From Nephrocerus scutellatus (lineage: Eukaryota > Arthropoda > Insecta > Diptera > Pipunculidae): DNA of 64,000 nt. Below the pieces are notes generated by a model that had not been told where the DNA came from, made no database searches, and saw nothing but the letters and a program-made list of their open reading frames with translations. The stretch spans positions 21,256,939 to 21,320,938 of the forward strand of contig OX352766.1 of the NCBI GenBank assembly GCA_947095585.1, read 5' to 3'. The position numbers were made by a program, and so were the translations under genes. Shown one piece after another: positions 34,578 to 47,200 of this stretch (positions are counted from its first letter, which is position 1; each line of letters opens with the position of its first letter).

Positions 34578-35177
34578 GTAAGTAAGTTGAATTAAGCATA
34601 AAATATTTATGTCTCGTTACATTTGCTGGGTTCATTTGTGCGTGCGCTAAGATTTCTCTCTCGCTCTCCACCACCAAAACCAAGCAGCGCAGCCGACTGC
34701 GCAGCACACACCGAACACAGTCATTAAAGTGTACAAAATTTCAGTTAAATCTGGCTTTAGGAAGTTCGTTAAAGATTGATAATTAAAAAAAAATTGATGG
34801 GAGCCCCCCGACCCCGGTTTTGTCCATCCGAGATACACATGCGTATAAAATTTGAAGAAAATCGGGAACTTTTTTCATAAAATTTGTATGGATTCCCCGC
34901 GACCTAGGGGCCCGATCTCTCCAAAATTTGGGGATCTGCATTGCGATTGATCGGGAAACTACTGACTGCTCAAAACTTGGTTTGAGCCAGTAGCGCAACA
35001 ATCAAGTTCGTGATGTAGTGCTTGCTCTACCTCCTCGTGGTGGTCCCCGATCAACTATGTGTATAAATCCTTATACATGTAGGCTAAAACTGCAAGTGCG
35101 AACGGTCTAGCGTTTCTAGTCTAGGTAACGTGGGCTAGCACCCTGCGGTACCGAAAAATACCCGCTACTGAAACTGA
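34578..35177 (+). repeat. Terminal-repeat family sequence, right arm
   Basis: Mirror of 23,641-24,240; contains GTGCGTGCGCTAAGATTTC, CAGCCGACTGCGCAGCACAC and ATTTGAAGAAAATCGGGA. Confidence 0.5.
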
Positions 35178-35878
35178 CACAACGGCATAGTGATAGGATC
35201 TTATCGGCCAGATTTCGGACTAGAGTACGGCGCGTCACGATCATACAGTGCTACGCGCCAACGAATCCCTCCACTGAGGATGAAAAGACAACTTCTACAA
35301 TCAACTAAACGCTGTATTCAACGCAACGCCGAACGGAGATATCGTCATCCCGATGGGGGACTTGAATGCCAAGGTTGGCAACGACAATGAAGGACTCAAG
35401 CATGTGATTGGGAAGCACGGCCTCGGCGAACGAAATGACAATGGTGAAAGATTTGTTGATTTCTGCAACACCAACAACCTTGTCATAGGAGGTACCATGT
35501 TTGAGCATAAGACTTGCCACAAGGTCAGCTGGGTGTCAACTGACAGGCAATCATCATCCAACCAAATCGACCATGTGTCGGTCAGCCGACGACGATCGAC
35601 GAGCTGTCTGTTAGACGTCCGAAACAGACGAGGAGCTGACATGGGTATGTTACGTGATCATCACCTTATGGTAGCTACTGTCCAGTTACGTACTGCATCA
35701 GTTCATAGAAACCGCAATATCATCCGAATGCCTAAGTATAATATCGACCGGCTTAAGATCCCCTCAGTACGCCAACAATTAAGAGATCATTTATCGCAAG
35801 GAGTGGAAGCAATCAGCAGCTCACTGCCGACAACCATCCAGGAACATTGGAAGGCTCTGAAAAATGTTTTCACTTGGT
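35178..35878 (+). pseudogene. RTE-like LINE endonuclease domain, right arm
   Basis: Mirror of 22,940-23,640. The same one-base frameshift near 35,290 splits VTIIQCYAPTNPSTEDE from FYNQLNAVF. After that GDLNAKVG, NQIDHV and DHHLM are in one frame up to 35,880. It is followed by the 1.2 kb insertion instead of the reverse transcriptase. Confidence 0.85.
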
Positions 35879-37113
35879 CTTGCGGTCTTGCAGAATAAAG
35901 TATTTTTTAATAATAACTATATAACTATGTATAAATGGTTGTATGTATGTACATATTTTTGTGCCAGCATAATTGTGGAACGCCTTGCTCAATTTTAACT
36001 AAACTTGTTAGTTGGTACACATATTACTTAAAATACACCGCTATCATCTCTATTAGTGCTGGCGGGGAGGGGAATATATGCAAAAATAATCTAGAACAAC
36101 CGATGTTAGTCCGATGTTAACCCATAGTTTTAGAGATCGCTGATATTATTAGTGGCAGTTAGACATCTATATTTTCTCTAGGGGATTACACGAGAAATAA
36201 TATACATATTTGTATTACTGTTACGTTCATAAGAAAAAAATAGAAAACGTTTATTACGCATTTTCTGGAGAAAATTGACGTCAAAATCTTAAAATAGCAT
36301 GTGGAAGATAACTGGAACAGGCATTAAACTTGAATATCTGAAGACTTAAACAAGATAACAACTTTACTTAAAAGCAGTTACAATGCCTAGTATTTTTCTA
36401 TAAACAATTTCCGTTAACGTGGGTCAGGGAGCACCAAAGTAAGCTTTTTCTTATATCCCCGATAAATCATGTCAACATTGGAGAAAGACCCTTACTGTAG
36501 AACGATTTTTTTCTTAGAATATACCCAAGAATCATTTCCCAAATGAATGAGCACGAATAAAGGGACACCCTATATACACAAAACTATCAACATTTATGCT
36601 TAGCGGTTAATTCGAAAAAAATTTGCTCAAGAAAGTCTAGACTTATTCTGTCAAAAGAAGTCAGTCAATTTCAACATTTATATTTACAACTGATGCCATG
36701 ACATACACGTCTTTGTTGACGTCTTTTTTTTATATGACTTGTCTAGCATGAAAAAACCTATAACAAGAAAAATCCAAAAATATAAAATTATAAGGAAATA
36801 GCAATCTACGAGTGTAGTAACATACATACATATGCCTGTAAATACTACACAACACAACAGACTCGCTGAAGATTTTATGTCTGGGATTTTAAGTTTTGTA
36901 TTGTTATATATGTACCTACTCTTATACAAATAAACAAACGACATATGTAGGGTTTAAAAAAAATATCAACATAGAAATTAACTTTAAATGCAAGAGTCTT
37001 GCAGTCTTGCAATCTTGCATACATATTTTTGGTCTTGGTCTTGGTCTTGGTTTTGGTTTTGGTCTTGCATACTCAGTGTTGGTCTTGGTCTTGCAGTTTT
37101 GTCTTGGTCTTGC
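35878..37113. mobile_element. 1.2 kb insertion splitting the LINE, right arm
   Basis: Mirror of 21,705-22,940. It is bordered on the left by CTTGGTCTTGCGGTCTTGCA and on the right by CTTGCAGTCTTGCAATCTTG plus GGTCTTGGTCTTGG. No coding frame recognised. Confidence 0.5.
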
Positions 37114-38023
37114 AAGAAATGCAAGTGCACCTAAATCAAACGGAGATGCCGGAAGTAACAATTTCCCGAATTCGCACCTCAACTCCCAGTAAAGACGAGA
37201 TCGCTACCGCGATTAAGGCACTAAAGAACAACAAGTCGGTAGGACTAGATGGTATACCCGCAGAGCTTCTGCGTGCAGCTCCAACGACATCAGCAGAGCT
37301 TTTATATCCTCTTGTAGAGAGAGCTTGAGAGGTAGAAAGTTTCCCCGACGAGTGGAAGAAGGGAATGATTGTCAAGCTCCCTAAAAAAGGCAGTCTTATG
37401 GAGTGCGAAAACTGGAGAGGCATTTGCGTTCTCCCTGCAGTTGCAAAAGTAATAGCCAAAGTAGTACTTGAGCGTATTAAGGAACATCTGGAAGATACAC
37501 TCGATGCCGAACAAGCAGGTTTCTGCACTGGATCCTCCTGTGTAGACCACATAAACACCCTGCGGATCATTATTGAACAGTGCGTTGAATTCCGGTCACC
37601 ACTGCACCTGCTGTTCATCGATTTTGAGAAGGCGTTTGACAGTGTCAACAGACAGTTCATCTGGCTCGCCTTGCGCAGGAGAGGTATACCCGATAAACTA
37701 ATAGCTATTATTAAAGCAACCTATGATGGCTCTAAATGTCATGTGCTGCATAGAGGAAAGCTGTCAGAGGAATTCGAGATCCTAAGTGGGGTACGACAAG
37801 GTTGCATTCTATCGCCGATCCTTTTTTTGTTGGTGATTAGCGATGTACTTCGCGCAGCTTTATCAACTGGAAACGGAGGAATCTCAGGATGGTAGAAGAA
37901 CGGGTCATCCGAGAAATACATGGCGCAGAACAGTTGAGGAGGAGGCACGGCAATTGGGGAAGAGTTGGAGAGAGCTGAAGAGGCCCTAGGACCCACAAGG
38001 GGATACAGGACATAAAGAAAGAC
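37113..38023 (+). pseudogene. RTE-like LINE reverse transcriptase, internally deleted, right arm
   Basis: Mirror of 20,795-21,705. It has an in-frame TGA at 37,326-37,328, motif A FIDFEKAFDSV, motif B GVRQGCILSP, a deletion after LSTGNGG that removes YxDD, and then the SQDGRRTGHPRNTWRRT tail in another frame. The family tail GGATACAGGACATAAAGAA lies at about 38,000, as at 7,573. Confidence 0.85.
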
Positions 38024-38027
38024 AGAA

Positions 38028-38790
38028 GAAGATTGTAGATACACATTTGTATAAAATTTTAAGAAAATCGGGTAAATTTTTTAAAAAATATTTTGACCCC
38101 GAGGTCCGAGGGACCTCAAATTTTAACAGAAAGTATTGTCACCGGGAATATACATGTGTGCAAAATTACACTAAAATCGGGTTATGGGAAGTGGGTTTGG
38201 TAGTGATCGGGTCTCGGGTTCGGCCGCAAGGCCCTTATACATTTTTTAAATATCTATACTGGAATCAGATATTCGTCGCTCTTTATAGACTGTGTGCGGT
38301 GTGTGCTGCGCAGTCGGCTGCGCTGCATGGTTTTGGTGGTAGAGAGAGAGAGAAATCTTAGCTCACGCACAAATGAACCCAGCAAATGAAACGAGACATA
38401 CATGTTTTATGCTTAATTCAACTTACTTATTTATTGAATTGTATTCATATTGATGTCGTTTTTTTTGTTGTCGATATCAACTTACAGATAGAACAACAAG
38501 TTTTCGCAATATTCTGTCATTTGGCGTTTTCATAAATTAGTTCAGAGCTGTCAAAGAGTTCTCAAGAGAAATGCTCGTGTTTCTTATTTGATCAGAGTAT
38601 GAGCGTGCTCTAAGTGCTCAGAATAAAATGATCTGAGCATTTTCAAATTTGACATCTGATATCAAATGTCTCTTTCGATTATTTTCTCCTACAATAAAAA
38701 AAATGGCCCAGGATCGAGGGGCTCCCATATCAATTTCTGCGATTAGAGAATTTAGATGAAAAATTTTAAAATTTTTATGGGTTGTTTTTA
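38028..38790 (-). mobile_element. Terminal-repeat family, D-type relative, right arm
   Basis: Mirror of 20,028-20,790; ends GAGAATTTAGATG...ATGGGTTGTTTT at about 38,790. Confidence 0.5.
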
Positions 38791-38795
38791 TTATT

Positions 38796-39205
38796 TACAG
38801 GTGTTCGCTACCCGCACCACCCGCCAGGAGAGTTCATTACGTTTCGCTACCAGGCAGTTAGCGCTACAGAGCTCAACTGCGCATTTACTGGCATTTTATG
38901 AAAATAAGGTTTATAAAAAAGCGAAAAATATGAAGAAAATAAATCAGGGAGTGTCCGACGCCTTCCAAACTATAACGGTATGTATTGTTTTCTTTAAATA
39001 CTTAATTCTTTAGATACTAAAATTCTAAAAAATTCATAAAAACATTTTTAAAAACAATTCGTATGGGGTGACCACTTGACCCAGGAGTTTGACCAATTTT
39101 AAAAGATGCAAAGTTTGAACGCGATCGGTTCAATGGTTTGGCAGTCTATAGGGAACATACATACATACACAAAGAGTTTAACTTTTTATATAGATATAGA
39201 TTATT
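38796..39205 (+). mobile_element. Dispersed element (CTAGCTGTTCCCGGGCGC family), right arm
   Basis: Mirror of 19,613-20,022; reads GGTGTTCGCTACCCGCACC, then GCGATCGGTTCAATGGTTTG, CATACATACATACAC and TATATAGATATAG. Confidence 0.55.
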
Positions 39206-39224
39206 TTTGGGTTCTGGTTTTTTT

Positions 39225-39289
39225 TTTGGGATTCAAACGTCAAACCATCCGCTCGATAGTACAACGCACTAACCACTAGAGTAACGGAA
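39225..39289 (-). other. tRNA-like fragment, right arm
   Basis: Mirror of 19,529-19,593, with box A-like TAGTGGTTAGTGCG and box B-like GTTTGAATCC on the minus strand. Confidence 0.4.
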
Positions 39290-39352
39290 ATTTTTTTCTC
39301 AATTTTTTTATTTTTTATTTTCAGAAATGGTTTTCCTTTCAATCAGCGATTC

Positions 39353-39613
39353 CATGACATTTACTCGAAAAACATTTGCTCGAAAAACATTTGCTCGAAA
39401 AACATTTGCTCGAAAACATTTTCTCGAAAAACATTTGCTCGAACGTAATTTTTTGGTAAAATAAATAACCGAAAAATTTAAAAAAAAACTCTCGTTTCGC
39501 GAACAAAAATTACTCGCGATAGTTTTTAGAAGGATGAAAACATAGACTATTTAGTTTTCGAGAAAATGTTTTTCGAGCAAATGTTTTTCGAGTAAATGTT
39601 TTTCGAGTAAGTG
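39353..39613. repeat. Foldback-like element, right arm (shorter allele)
   Basis: Mirror of 19,175-19,465, but 30 bp (two 15 bp units) shorter. It has the same inverted CTCGAAAAACATTTG / CGAGCAAATGTTTTT tandem units around a loop. Confidence 0.6.
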
Positions 39614-39639
39614 TCTGGGTACCCAATCAGCCCTATAAA

Positions 39640-40873
39640 ATGGGGAAAAAATCAAAAAGGAAGGAAAAAGTATACGAGGTCTTATCCTTAATTAAGGAAC
39701 AAGTCACCAACCATGGTGGGGATTTCCTCTTGTCGTTGTACCGAAGCCTGGATGAAGTGAATCAGCTGTGCCATTCAGCGACTTCAGAGGAGGAAACCAT
39801 AAGCGTTGTCGAGGAATCGGATACCGAAGCGTCCGAAGCCAGCAGCGGCGGAGAGAATAATTTTAGCAACGACGATAGTCGCAAGGATCGATCATCTCCC
39901 GAAACCATGCCAGTAAAGGCAAAAAGAAGAAGATTCTTCATCTTCGCCTTCAGTAGTCAATGATGTCAGGATTTCGCCAAAACCAATTGTTGTGAAGAAA
40001 ACAACAAAACCAAAAGAGGTGCAACGTAAAACGGTGCAGTCATCACAACCAACCGCTCCAGGAAACATAACCACGCAGATTACTGGACCAGCAACCAAAC
40101 CATTTGCTATCCCACCAATAATCTGTTTCAGACTGAACGTCGCTGAACTCACAAAGTTCACGAAGAGTGGTAATATTAGTTGCAGAATTCGCAACATCAA
40201 TAGCAGCAAATCGGTCGTTACCATGAACAAATACGGCCACCAGCGAATTCGGTCTTTCCTATAGTCGGGAAAGACTGAATTCAATACCTATACCGCTAAG
40301 GAGGACAGGAAGAGTGGTAATATTAGTTGCAGAATTCGCAACATCAATAGCAGCAAATCGGTCGTTACCATGAACAAATACGGCCACCAGCGAATTCGGT
40401 CTTTCCTATAGTCGGGAAAGACTGAATTCAATACCTATACCGCTAAGGAGGACAGGAAAGAATTGTTGGTCCCTAAAGGTATTCACCACTCCTTTGACAC
40501 TGAGGATGTCAAGGAAGCGTTGACGGCAGAGGGTGTCCCTGTAGTGGAGGTCAAACCCTTCAAATCACAGAGGAACGACAGGAAATTTAACCATTTCATT
40601 GTAGAGCTTGAGAAGAACTGCGATAAGGCAGCAGTATGCTCAACAACCCTCCTGATGAACCAGCTGGTGCATTGGGAAAAGCTAAAACCAGCAGGCATTA
40701 CCCAATGCAAAAATTGTCAACAGTTTGGACATGTCGCAAGCAATTGCGGCATGAAATATAGATGTGTCAAGTGCAAAGACGAACACTTACCTGGCCAATG
40801 CCCGAGAAACGCAGACAACAAGAAAGACGACAACGTTTTGGGTCGACTTATTTGTGAATTATGTTCACAATAA
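39640..40873 (+). pseudogene. Jockey/LOA-like LINE ORF1 (Gag-like), right arm, with 147 bp duplication
   Basis: Begins MGKKSKRKEKVYEVL at 39,640. It shares the left-arm frameshifts near 39,943 and 40,250, then contains an extra tandem copy of 147 bp before the zinc-knuckle part (QCKNCQQFGHVASNC, CVKCKDEHLPGQC) ending at 40,873. The duplicated segment covers the RIRNINSSKSVVTMNKYGHQ coding part and the sequence up to GAGGACAGGA. 147 is a multiple of three, so it does not itself shift the frame. Confidence 0.8.
40164..40457. repeat. Tandem duplication of 147 bp, right arm only
   Basis: The units 40,164-40,310 and 40,311-40,457 appear identical. The left arm has one copy (18,478-18,624). The junction is at GAGGACAGGA/AGAGTGG, a purine-rich microhomology. 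Confidence 0.95.
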
Positions 40874-41704
40874 GAAGGATAAGTATATTCTCATATAATG
40901 TGAACTCCATTTATTCTTTAGCAAGGCGTATCACACTTAAATTATTTATTAAAACTAATAAACCTGACATTCTTCTTTTACAGGAAACAAATCTCACAGG
41001 GAGAAACCCGTTCAGTCCAGACGGATACAATATCCACAGGGTCGATAAAAGCAGTGGACGCTCTGGGACGGCGGTCCTTATCAAGGACACTATGGCAGGC
41101 GAGAAGGTGGGTTGCGTAGCATGGAAGCAACAGCTGTCAGCATCAAAGTCAACGAGGTTGAGACCTTGCTGATGATATCTGTGTACAATCACTGCAACGC
41201 AACGAGGGAAGACATCCAACGGGATCTGCAAACTGTCTGCGGCATCTCCTCTAGGCACACATACTGTGCATACAGGAAAGTAAACTGGAACCGGTTTAGA
41301 TCTGAAGTTGAAGCTGATTAAACAATTCCAGAGGACTGCAGAAATCTGGAGAATAACGAAATTGATGATACTATCAGAAATTTCGAGATTGCGGTAAACA
41401 CAGCCATCGATCGAGAGAAAACAATACGCACCAGCAGGGATCGCTTCCAACACCTGCCTGGGCATATACAGGCAATATATGCTCACAAGCAACGACTGAG
41501 GAAGCGCCTGCAGAGGATTTTTAACAGGACTCTTAATACAGTCAACGACGAATACCAGTCTGTACTTTCGCAACTGCGTTGTACAGTGAACATGTTTCGT
41601 CAAGCACTGCCTGACCAAACGACTCCAGAACATCAAACCAGAAGGCCGATTTCGGTCGCAAATGAGTCTAGACTCCTGAAGGTGAGATGTCATTTTCGTA
41701 TATG
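40861..41704 (+). pseudogene. Jockey/LOA-like LINE ORF2 fragment, right arm
   Basis: Mirror of 17,231-18,074. It starts at 40,861 inside the end of ORF1 (13-base overlap including both stop and start) with the endonuclease N-terminus, and has the same frameshift, internal deletion, TAA and 3' truncation after RRPISVANESRLLK. Confidence 0.7.
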
Positions 41705-42017
41705 TACGAGGTGTATAGCATACAATTTTATTGTTGTGTTATGTTTTTTCTTTCTTTGGGTTAGTGTAAATTTAATGACGGAAAGTAGTAAAATCTTGTA
41801 CATAATTGCCGAATCGGTTCACTCTTGCCTCATGCAGTAGTCTAGCCACATGCTGGCGACTACGTGAAAAGTCTTTATCTGTCAAAATTGCTTATGACCA
41901 GTGCTGCTGCTAAATTGCAATCAAGGTATTATACTACTATTTCATTAGCCGCACTATTATACTACCTTAAACCTAATTATACTACTTTTATGAAGTAATT
42001 CTAAATCGAAACGATAC
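41705..42017. repeat. Dispersed repeat (as at 5.7 kb), right arm
   Basis: Mirror of 16,918-17,230. Confidence 0.65.
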
Positions 42018-42276
42018 CAAATTTATTTGATTTTTTAGCAAAAAAAATGGTTTCTTTTATAATTACATGTTATTAAGTCTGTAAATTTCTCTCCGAACTA
42101 TCAATTATTATTATAAAGGAATTTTTACATTTCCCAAAAATTATATTGACCAAGAATGTATGTCAAAAAATAAACAAAACACAAATAACAAAATTTGGTA
42201 TTTTATTTCAATTGATGCCTTTGCTTCCAAATTGAAAGCCAAATACTATTATATAATATACTAAGAAACCGACGAG

Positions 42277-43128
42277 TTTTTAAATTCTCTATATTAACTT
42301 TACTTGCCCGTGTGTTTGTGGGCTTGTGGATTTGTCATGGATTCTTGCGATAAATTTTTAACCCACTTTCTACAGCCCGATTTTATTGAAATTTGGCACA
42401 CATGTGTATTTCCGGAGACAACACTTTCTATTAAATTTGATTTCTATTTGAGGCCCCTCGGGCTGCGGGGTCGGGGGGCTCCCATACAAAAATTTACCCG
42501 ATTTTCTTCAAATTTTACACACCTGTGTATACCCAATAAACAATACTTTTTGGTAGTGATCGGGTCCCGGGTTCGGCCGCAAGGCCCTTATACATTTTTT
42601 AAATATCTATACTGGCATCAGATATTCGTCGCCCTTTATGGACTGTGTGCGGTGTGTGCTGCGCAGTCGGCTGCACTGCATGGTTTTGGTGGAGAGAGAG
42701 AGAGAGAAATTTTAGCTCACGCACAAATGAACCCAGCAAATGAAACGAGACATACATGTTTTATGCTTAATTCAACTTACTTACTTATTTATTGAATTGT
42801 ATTTATATTGATGTCGTTTTTTTTGTTGTCGATATCAACTTACAGATAGAACAACAAGTTTTCGCAATATTCTGTCATTTGGCGTTTTCATAAATTAGTT
42901 CAGAGCAGTCAAAGAGTTCTCAAGAAAAATGTTCGTGTTTCTTATTTGCTCAGAGTATGAGCGTGCTCAGAATAAAATGATCTGAGCGTTTTCAATTTTA
43001 ACATCTGATGTCAAATGTCTGTTTCGATGATTTTCTCCTACAATAAAAAAAATGGCCCAGGATCGAGGGGCTCCCATATCAATTTCTGCGATTAGAGAAT
43101 TTAGATGAAAAATGGGTTGTTTTTTTTC
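42277..43128 (-). mobile_element. Short terminal-repeat element D, right arm
   Basis: Mirror of 15,798-16,658 with more differences than elsewhere in the arm. There are several small indels near 42,440 and 42,550. The outer ~400 bp mixes bases typical of the left D copy with bases typical of the inner relative at 38.4-38.8 kb. Confidence 0.6.
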
Positions 43129-43672
43129 GATTGTTTTTTGTAAAATCTTTGTATGATTTCGTTTTCGGATATATAATACACAAAATAAACGTCGGTTTAT
43201 TTGTTATATTTTGGTACTTTATTTAAGGCATTTGTATTTAGTTGTTGTAATGTAGTAAAATAATAAAAGTATAAGTACATCATCGTACTTGTGTAGACAT
43301 TATGAAACACAGGAATATAAGCATGGAATAATTTATTTTGTGCAATTGCAAAAAAGGGCGAAAAATCAATCACAAAGTATTTATATAATTTAAAAGGCTT
43401 TTTTATTTTCTGTTGGAACTATTTTTACAAATATTTTTTTCGTATAATCCAGTATACTTCCAAAAAGCCGATAATATACTCTGCTCTAAAAATGTAAACC
43501 AGCAGCACTGCTCTTGACATAAAAGCAAAATCAAATCATGCGCATGCGTCAAAACGTCGTACCACTACACATAACATCTACTTACACCACAAACTTGCGG
43601 TTGTTCAGGAGTCTAGACTCATTTGCGACCGAGATCGGCCCCCAGGTCATGATGCTTTTAAGAAGCTGAACT
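43129..43672. other. Region between palindrome and gap; small LINE piece inside
   Basis: AT-rich with no gene. Positions 43,195-43,250 loosely resemble 42,181-42,240. Positions 43,605-43,640 match the LINE end at 17,256-17,292 (AGGAGTCTAGACTCATTTGC then GACCGA(G/A)ATCGGCC), and the minus strand reads GPISVANESRLLN. Confidence 0.5.
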
Positions 43673-43872
43673 NNNNNNNNNNNNNNNNNNNNNNNNNNNN
43701 NNNNNNNNNNNNNNNNNNNNNNNNNNNNNNNNNNNNNNNNNNNNNNNNNNNNNNNNNNNNNNNNNNNNNNNNNNNNNNNNNNNNNNNNNNNNNNNNNNNN
43801 NNNNNNNNNNNNNNNNNNNNNNNNNNNNNNNNNNNNNNNNNNNNNNNNNNNNNNNNNNNNNNNNNNNNNNNN
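43673..43872. other. Assembly gap of exactly 200 N
   Basis: Two hundred N. A round number is usually a placeholder, so the true distance between the palindrome flank and the satellite is unknown. Confidence 0.98.
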
Positions 43873-44289
43873 TTTTCATTAAATGAACTTATAAAATGCA
43901 TATTATAGAGCTCGTAATTTCTTGACCTTCTCAATTGCAATATATAACGCACTTATTTCGAAGTTCAATTGTTTCATCGAAGGATTGTTTTAGAATTAAA
44001 AATTAAATTAAATTTGAAACTTGGAATCATTTCATAAAATTAACTTACAAAATGCATATTATAGAGCTCCTAATTTCTTGACCTTCTCAATTGCAATATA
44101 TAACGCACTTATTTCGAAGTTCAATTGTTTCATCAAAGGATTGTTTTAGAATTAAAAATTAAATTAAATTTGAAACTTGGAATCATTTCATAAAATTAAC
44201 TTACAAAATGCATATTATAGAGCTCGTAATTTCTTGACCTTCTCAACTGTAATATATAACGCACTTATTTCGAAGTCCAATTGTGTCAT

Positions 44290-47200
44290 CAAAGGACTGT
44301 TTTAAAATTAAAAATTCATTCAAATTTTCATAAAATGAACTTACAAAATGCATATTATAGAGCTCGTAATTTCTTGACCTTCTCAATTGCAATATATAAC
44401 GCACTTATTTCGAAGTTCAATTGTTTCATCAAAGGATTGTTTTAGAATTAAAAATTAAATTAAATTTGAAACTTGGAATCATTTCATAAAATTAACTTAC
44501 AAAGAGCTCGTAATTTCTTGACCTTCTCAACTGTAATATATAACGCAGTTATTTCGATTCCAATTGTGTCATCAAAGGACTGTTTTAAAATTAAACATTC
44601 ATTCAAATTTTCATAAAATGAACTTACAAAATGCATATTAAAGAGCTCGTAATTTCTTGACCTTCTCAATTGCAATATATAACGCAATTATTTCGAAGTT
44701 CAATTATTTCATCAAAGGATTGTTTTAGAATTAATAATTAAATTAAATTTGAAACTTGGAATCATTTCATAAAATTAACTTACAAAATGCATATTATAGA
44801 GCTCGTAATTTCTTGACATTCTCAACTGTAATATATAACGCACTTATTTCGAAGTCCAATTGTGTCATCAGAGGACTGTTTTAAAATTAAAAATTCATTC
44901 AAATTTTCATAAAATGAACTTACAAAATGCATATTATAGAGCTCGTAATTTCTTGACCTTCTCAGTTGTAATATATAACTCACTTATTTCGAAGTTCAAT
45001 TGTTTCATCAAAGGATTGTTTTAGAATTAAAAATTAAATTAAATTTGAAACTTGGAATCATTTCATAAAATTAACTTACAAAATGCATATTATAGAGCTC
45101 GTAATTTCTTGACCTTCTCAATTGTAATATATAACGCAGTTATTTCGAAGTCCAATTGTGTCATCAAAGGACTGTTTTAAAATTAAAAATTAAATTAAAT
45201 TTGAAACTTGGAATCATTTCATAAAATGAACTTACAAAATGCATATTATAGAGCTCGTAATTTCTTGACCTTCTCAAATGTAATATATAACTCACTTATT
45301 TCGAAGTTCAATTGTTTCATCAAAGGATTGTTTTAGAATTAAAAATTAAATTAAATTTGAAACTTGGAATCATTTCATAAAATTAACTTACAAAATGCAT
45401 ATTATAGAGCTCGTAATTTCTTGACCTTCTAAATTGCAATATATAACGCACTTATTTCGAAGTTCACTTGTTTCATCAAAGGATTGTTTTAGAATTAAAA
45501 ATTAAATTAAATTTGAAACTTGGAATCATTTCATAAAATTAACTTACAAAATGCATATTATAGAGCTCGTAATTTCTTGACCTTCTCAGTTGTAATATAT
45601 AACTCACTTATTTCGAAGTTCAATTGTTTCATCAAAGGATTGTTTTAGAATTAAAAATTAAATTAAATTTGAAACTTGGAATCATTTCATAAAATTAACT
45701 TACAAAATGCATATTATAGAGCTCCTAATTTCTTGACCTTCTCAATTGCAATATATAACGCACTTATTTCGAAGTTCAATTGTTTCATCAAAGGATTGTT
45801 TTAGAATAAAAAATTAAATTTCAAACTTGGAATCATTTCATAAAATTAACTTACAAAATGCATATTATAGAGCTCGTAATTTCCTGACCTTCTCAACTGT
45901 AATATATAACGCACTTATTTCGAAGTCCAATTGTGTCATCAAAGGACTGTTTTAAAATTAAAAATTCATTCAAATTTTCATAAAATGAACTTACAAAATG
46001 CATATTATAGAGCTCGTAATTTCTTGACCTTCTCAATTGCAATATATAACGCACTTATTTCGAAGTTCAATTGTTTCATCAAAGGATTGTTTTAGAATTA
46101 AAAATTAAATTAAATTTGAAACTTGGAATCATTTCATAAAATTAACTTACAAAGAGCTCGTAATTTCTTGACCTTCTCAACTGTAATATATAACGCAGTT
46201 ATTTCGATTCCAATTGTGTCATCAAAGGACTGTTTTAAAATTAAACATTCATTCAAATTTTCATAAAATGAACTTACAAACTGCATATTAAAGAGCTCGT
46301 AATTTCTTGACCTTCTCAATTGCAATATATAACGCACTTATTTCGAACTTCAATTATTTCATCAAAGGATTGTTTTAGAATTAATAATTAAATTAAATTT
46401 GAAACTTGGAATCATTTCATAAAATTAACTTACAAAATGCAAATCATTTCATAAAATTAACTTACAAAATGCATATTATAGAGCTCCTAATTTCTTGACC
46501 TTCTCAATTGCAATATATAACGCACTTATTTCGAAGTTCAATTGTTTCATCAAAGGATTGTTTTAGAATTAAAAATTAAATTATATTTGAAACTTGGAAT
46601 CATTTCATAAAATTAACTTACAAAATGCATATTATAGAGCTCGTAATTTCTTGACCTTCTCAATTGTAATATATAACGCAGTTATTTCGAAGTCCAATTG
46701 TGTCATCAAAGGACTGTTTTAAAATTAAAAATTAAATTAAATTTGAAGCTTGGAATCATTTCATAAAATTAACTTACAAAATGCATATTATAGAGCTCGT
46801 AATTTCTTGACCTTCTCAATTGCAATATATAACGCACTTATTTCGAAGTTCAATTGTTTCACCAAAGGATGCATATTATAGAGCTCGTAATTTCTCGACC
46901 TTCTCAACTGTAATATATAACGCACTTATTTCGAAGTCCAATTGTGTCATCAAAGGACTGTTTTAAAATTAAAAATTCATTCAAATTTTCATTAAATGAA
47001 CTTACAAAATGCATATTATAGAGCTCGTAATTTCTTGACCTTCTCAATTGCAATATATAACGCACTTATTTCGAAGTTATTAAATTTGAAACTTGGAATC
47101 ATTTCATAAAATTAACTTACAAAATGCATATTATAGAGCTCCTAATTTCTTGACCTTCTCAATTGCAATATATAACGCACTTATTTCGAAGTTCAATTGT

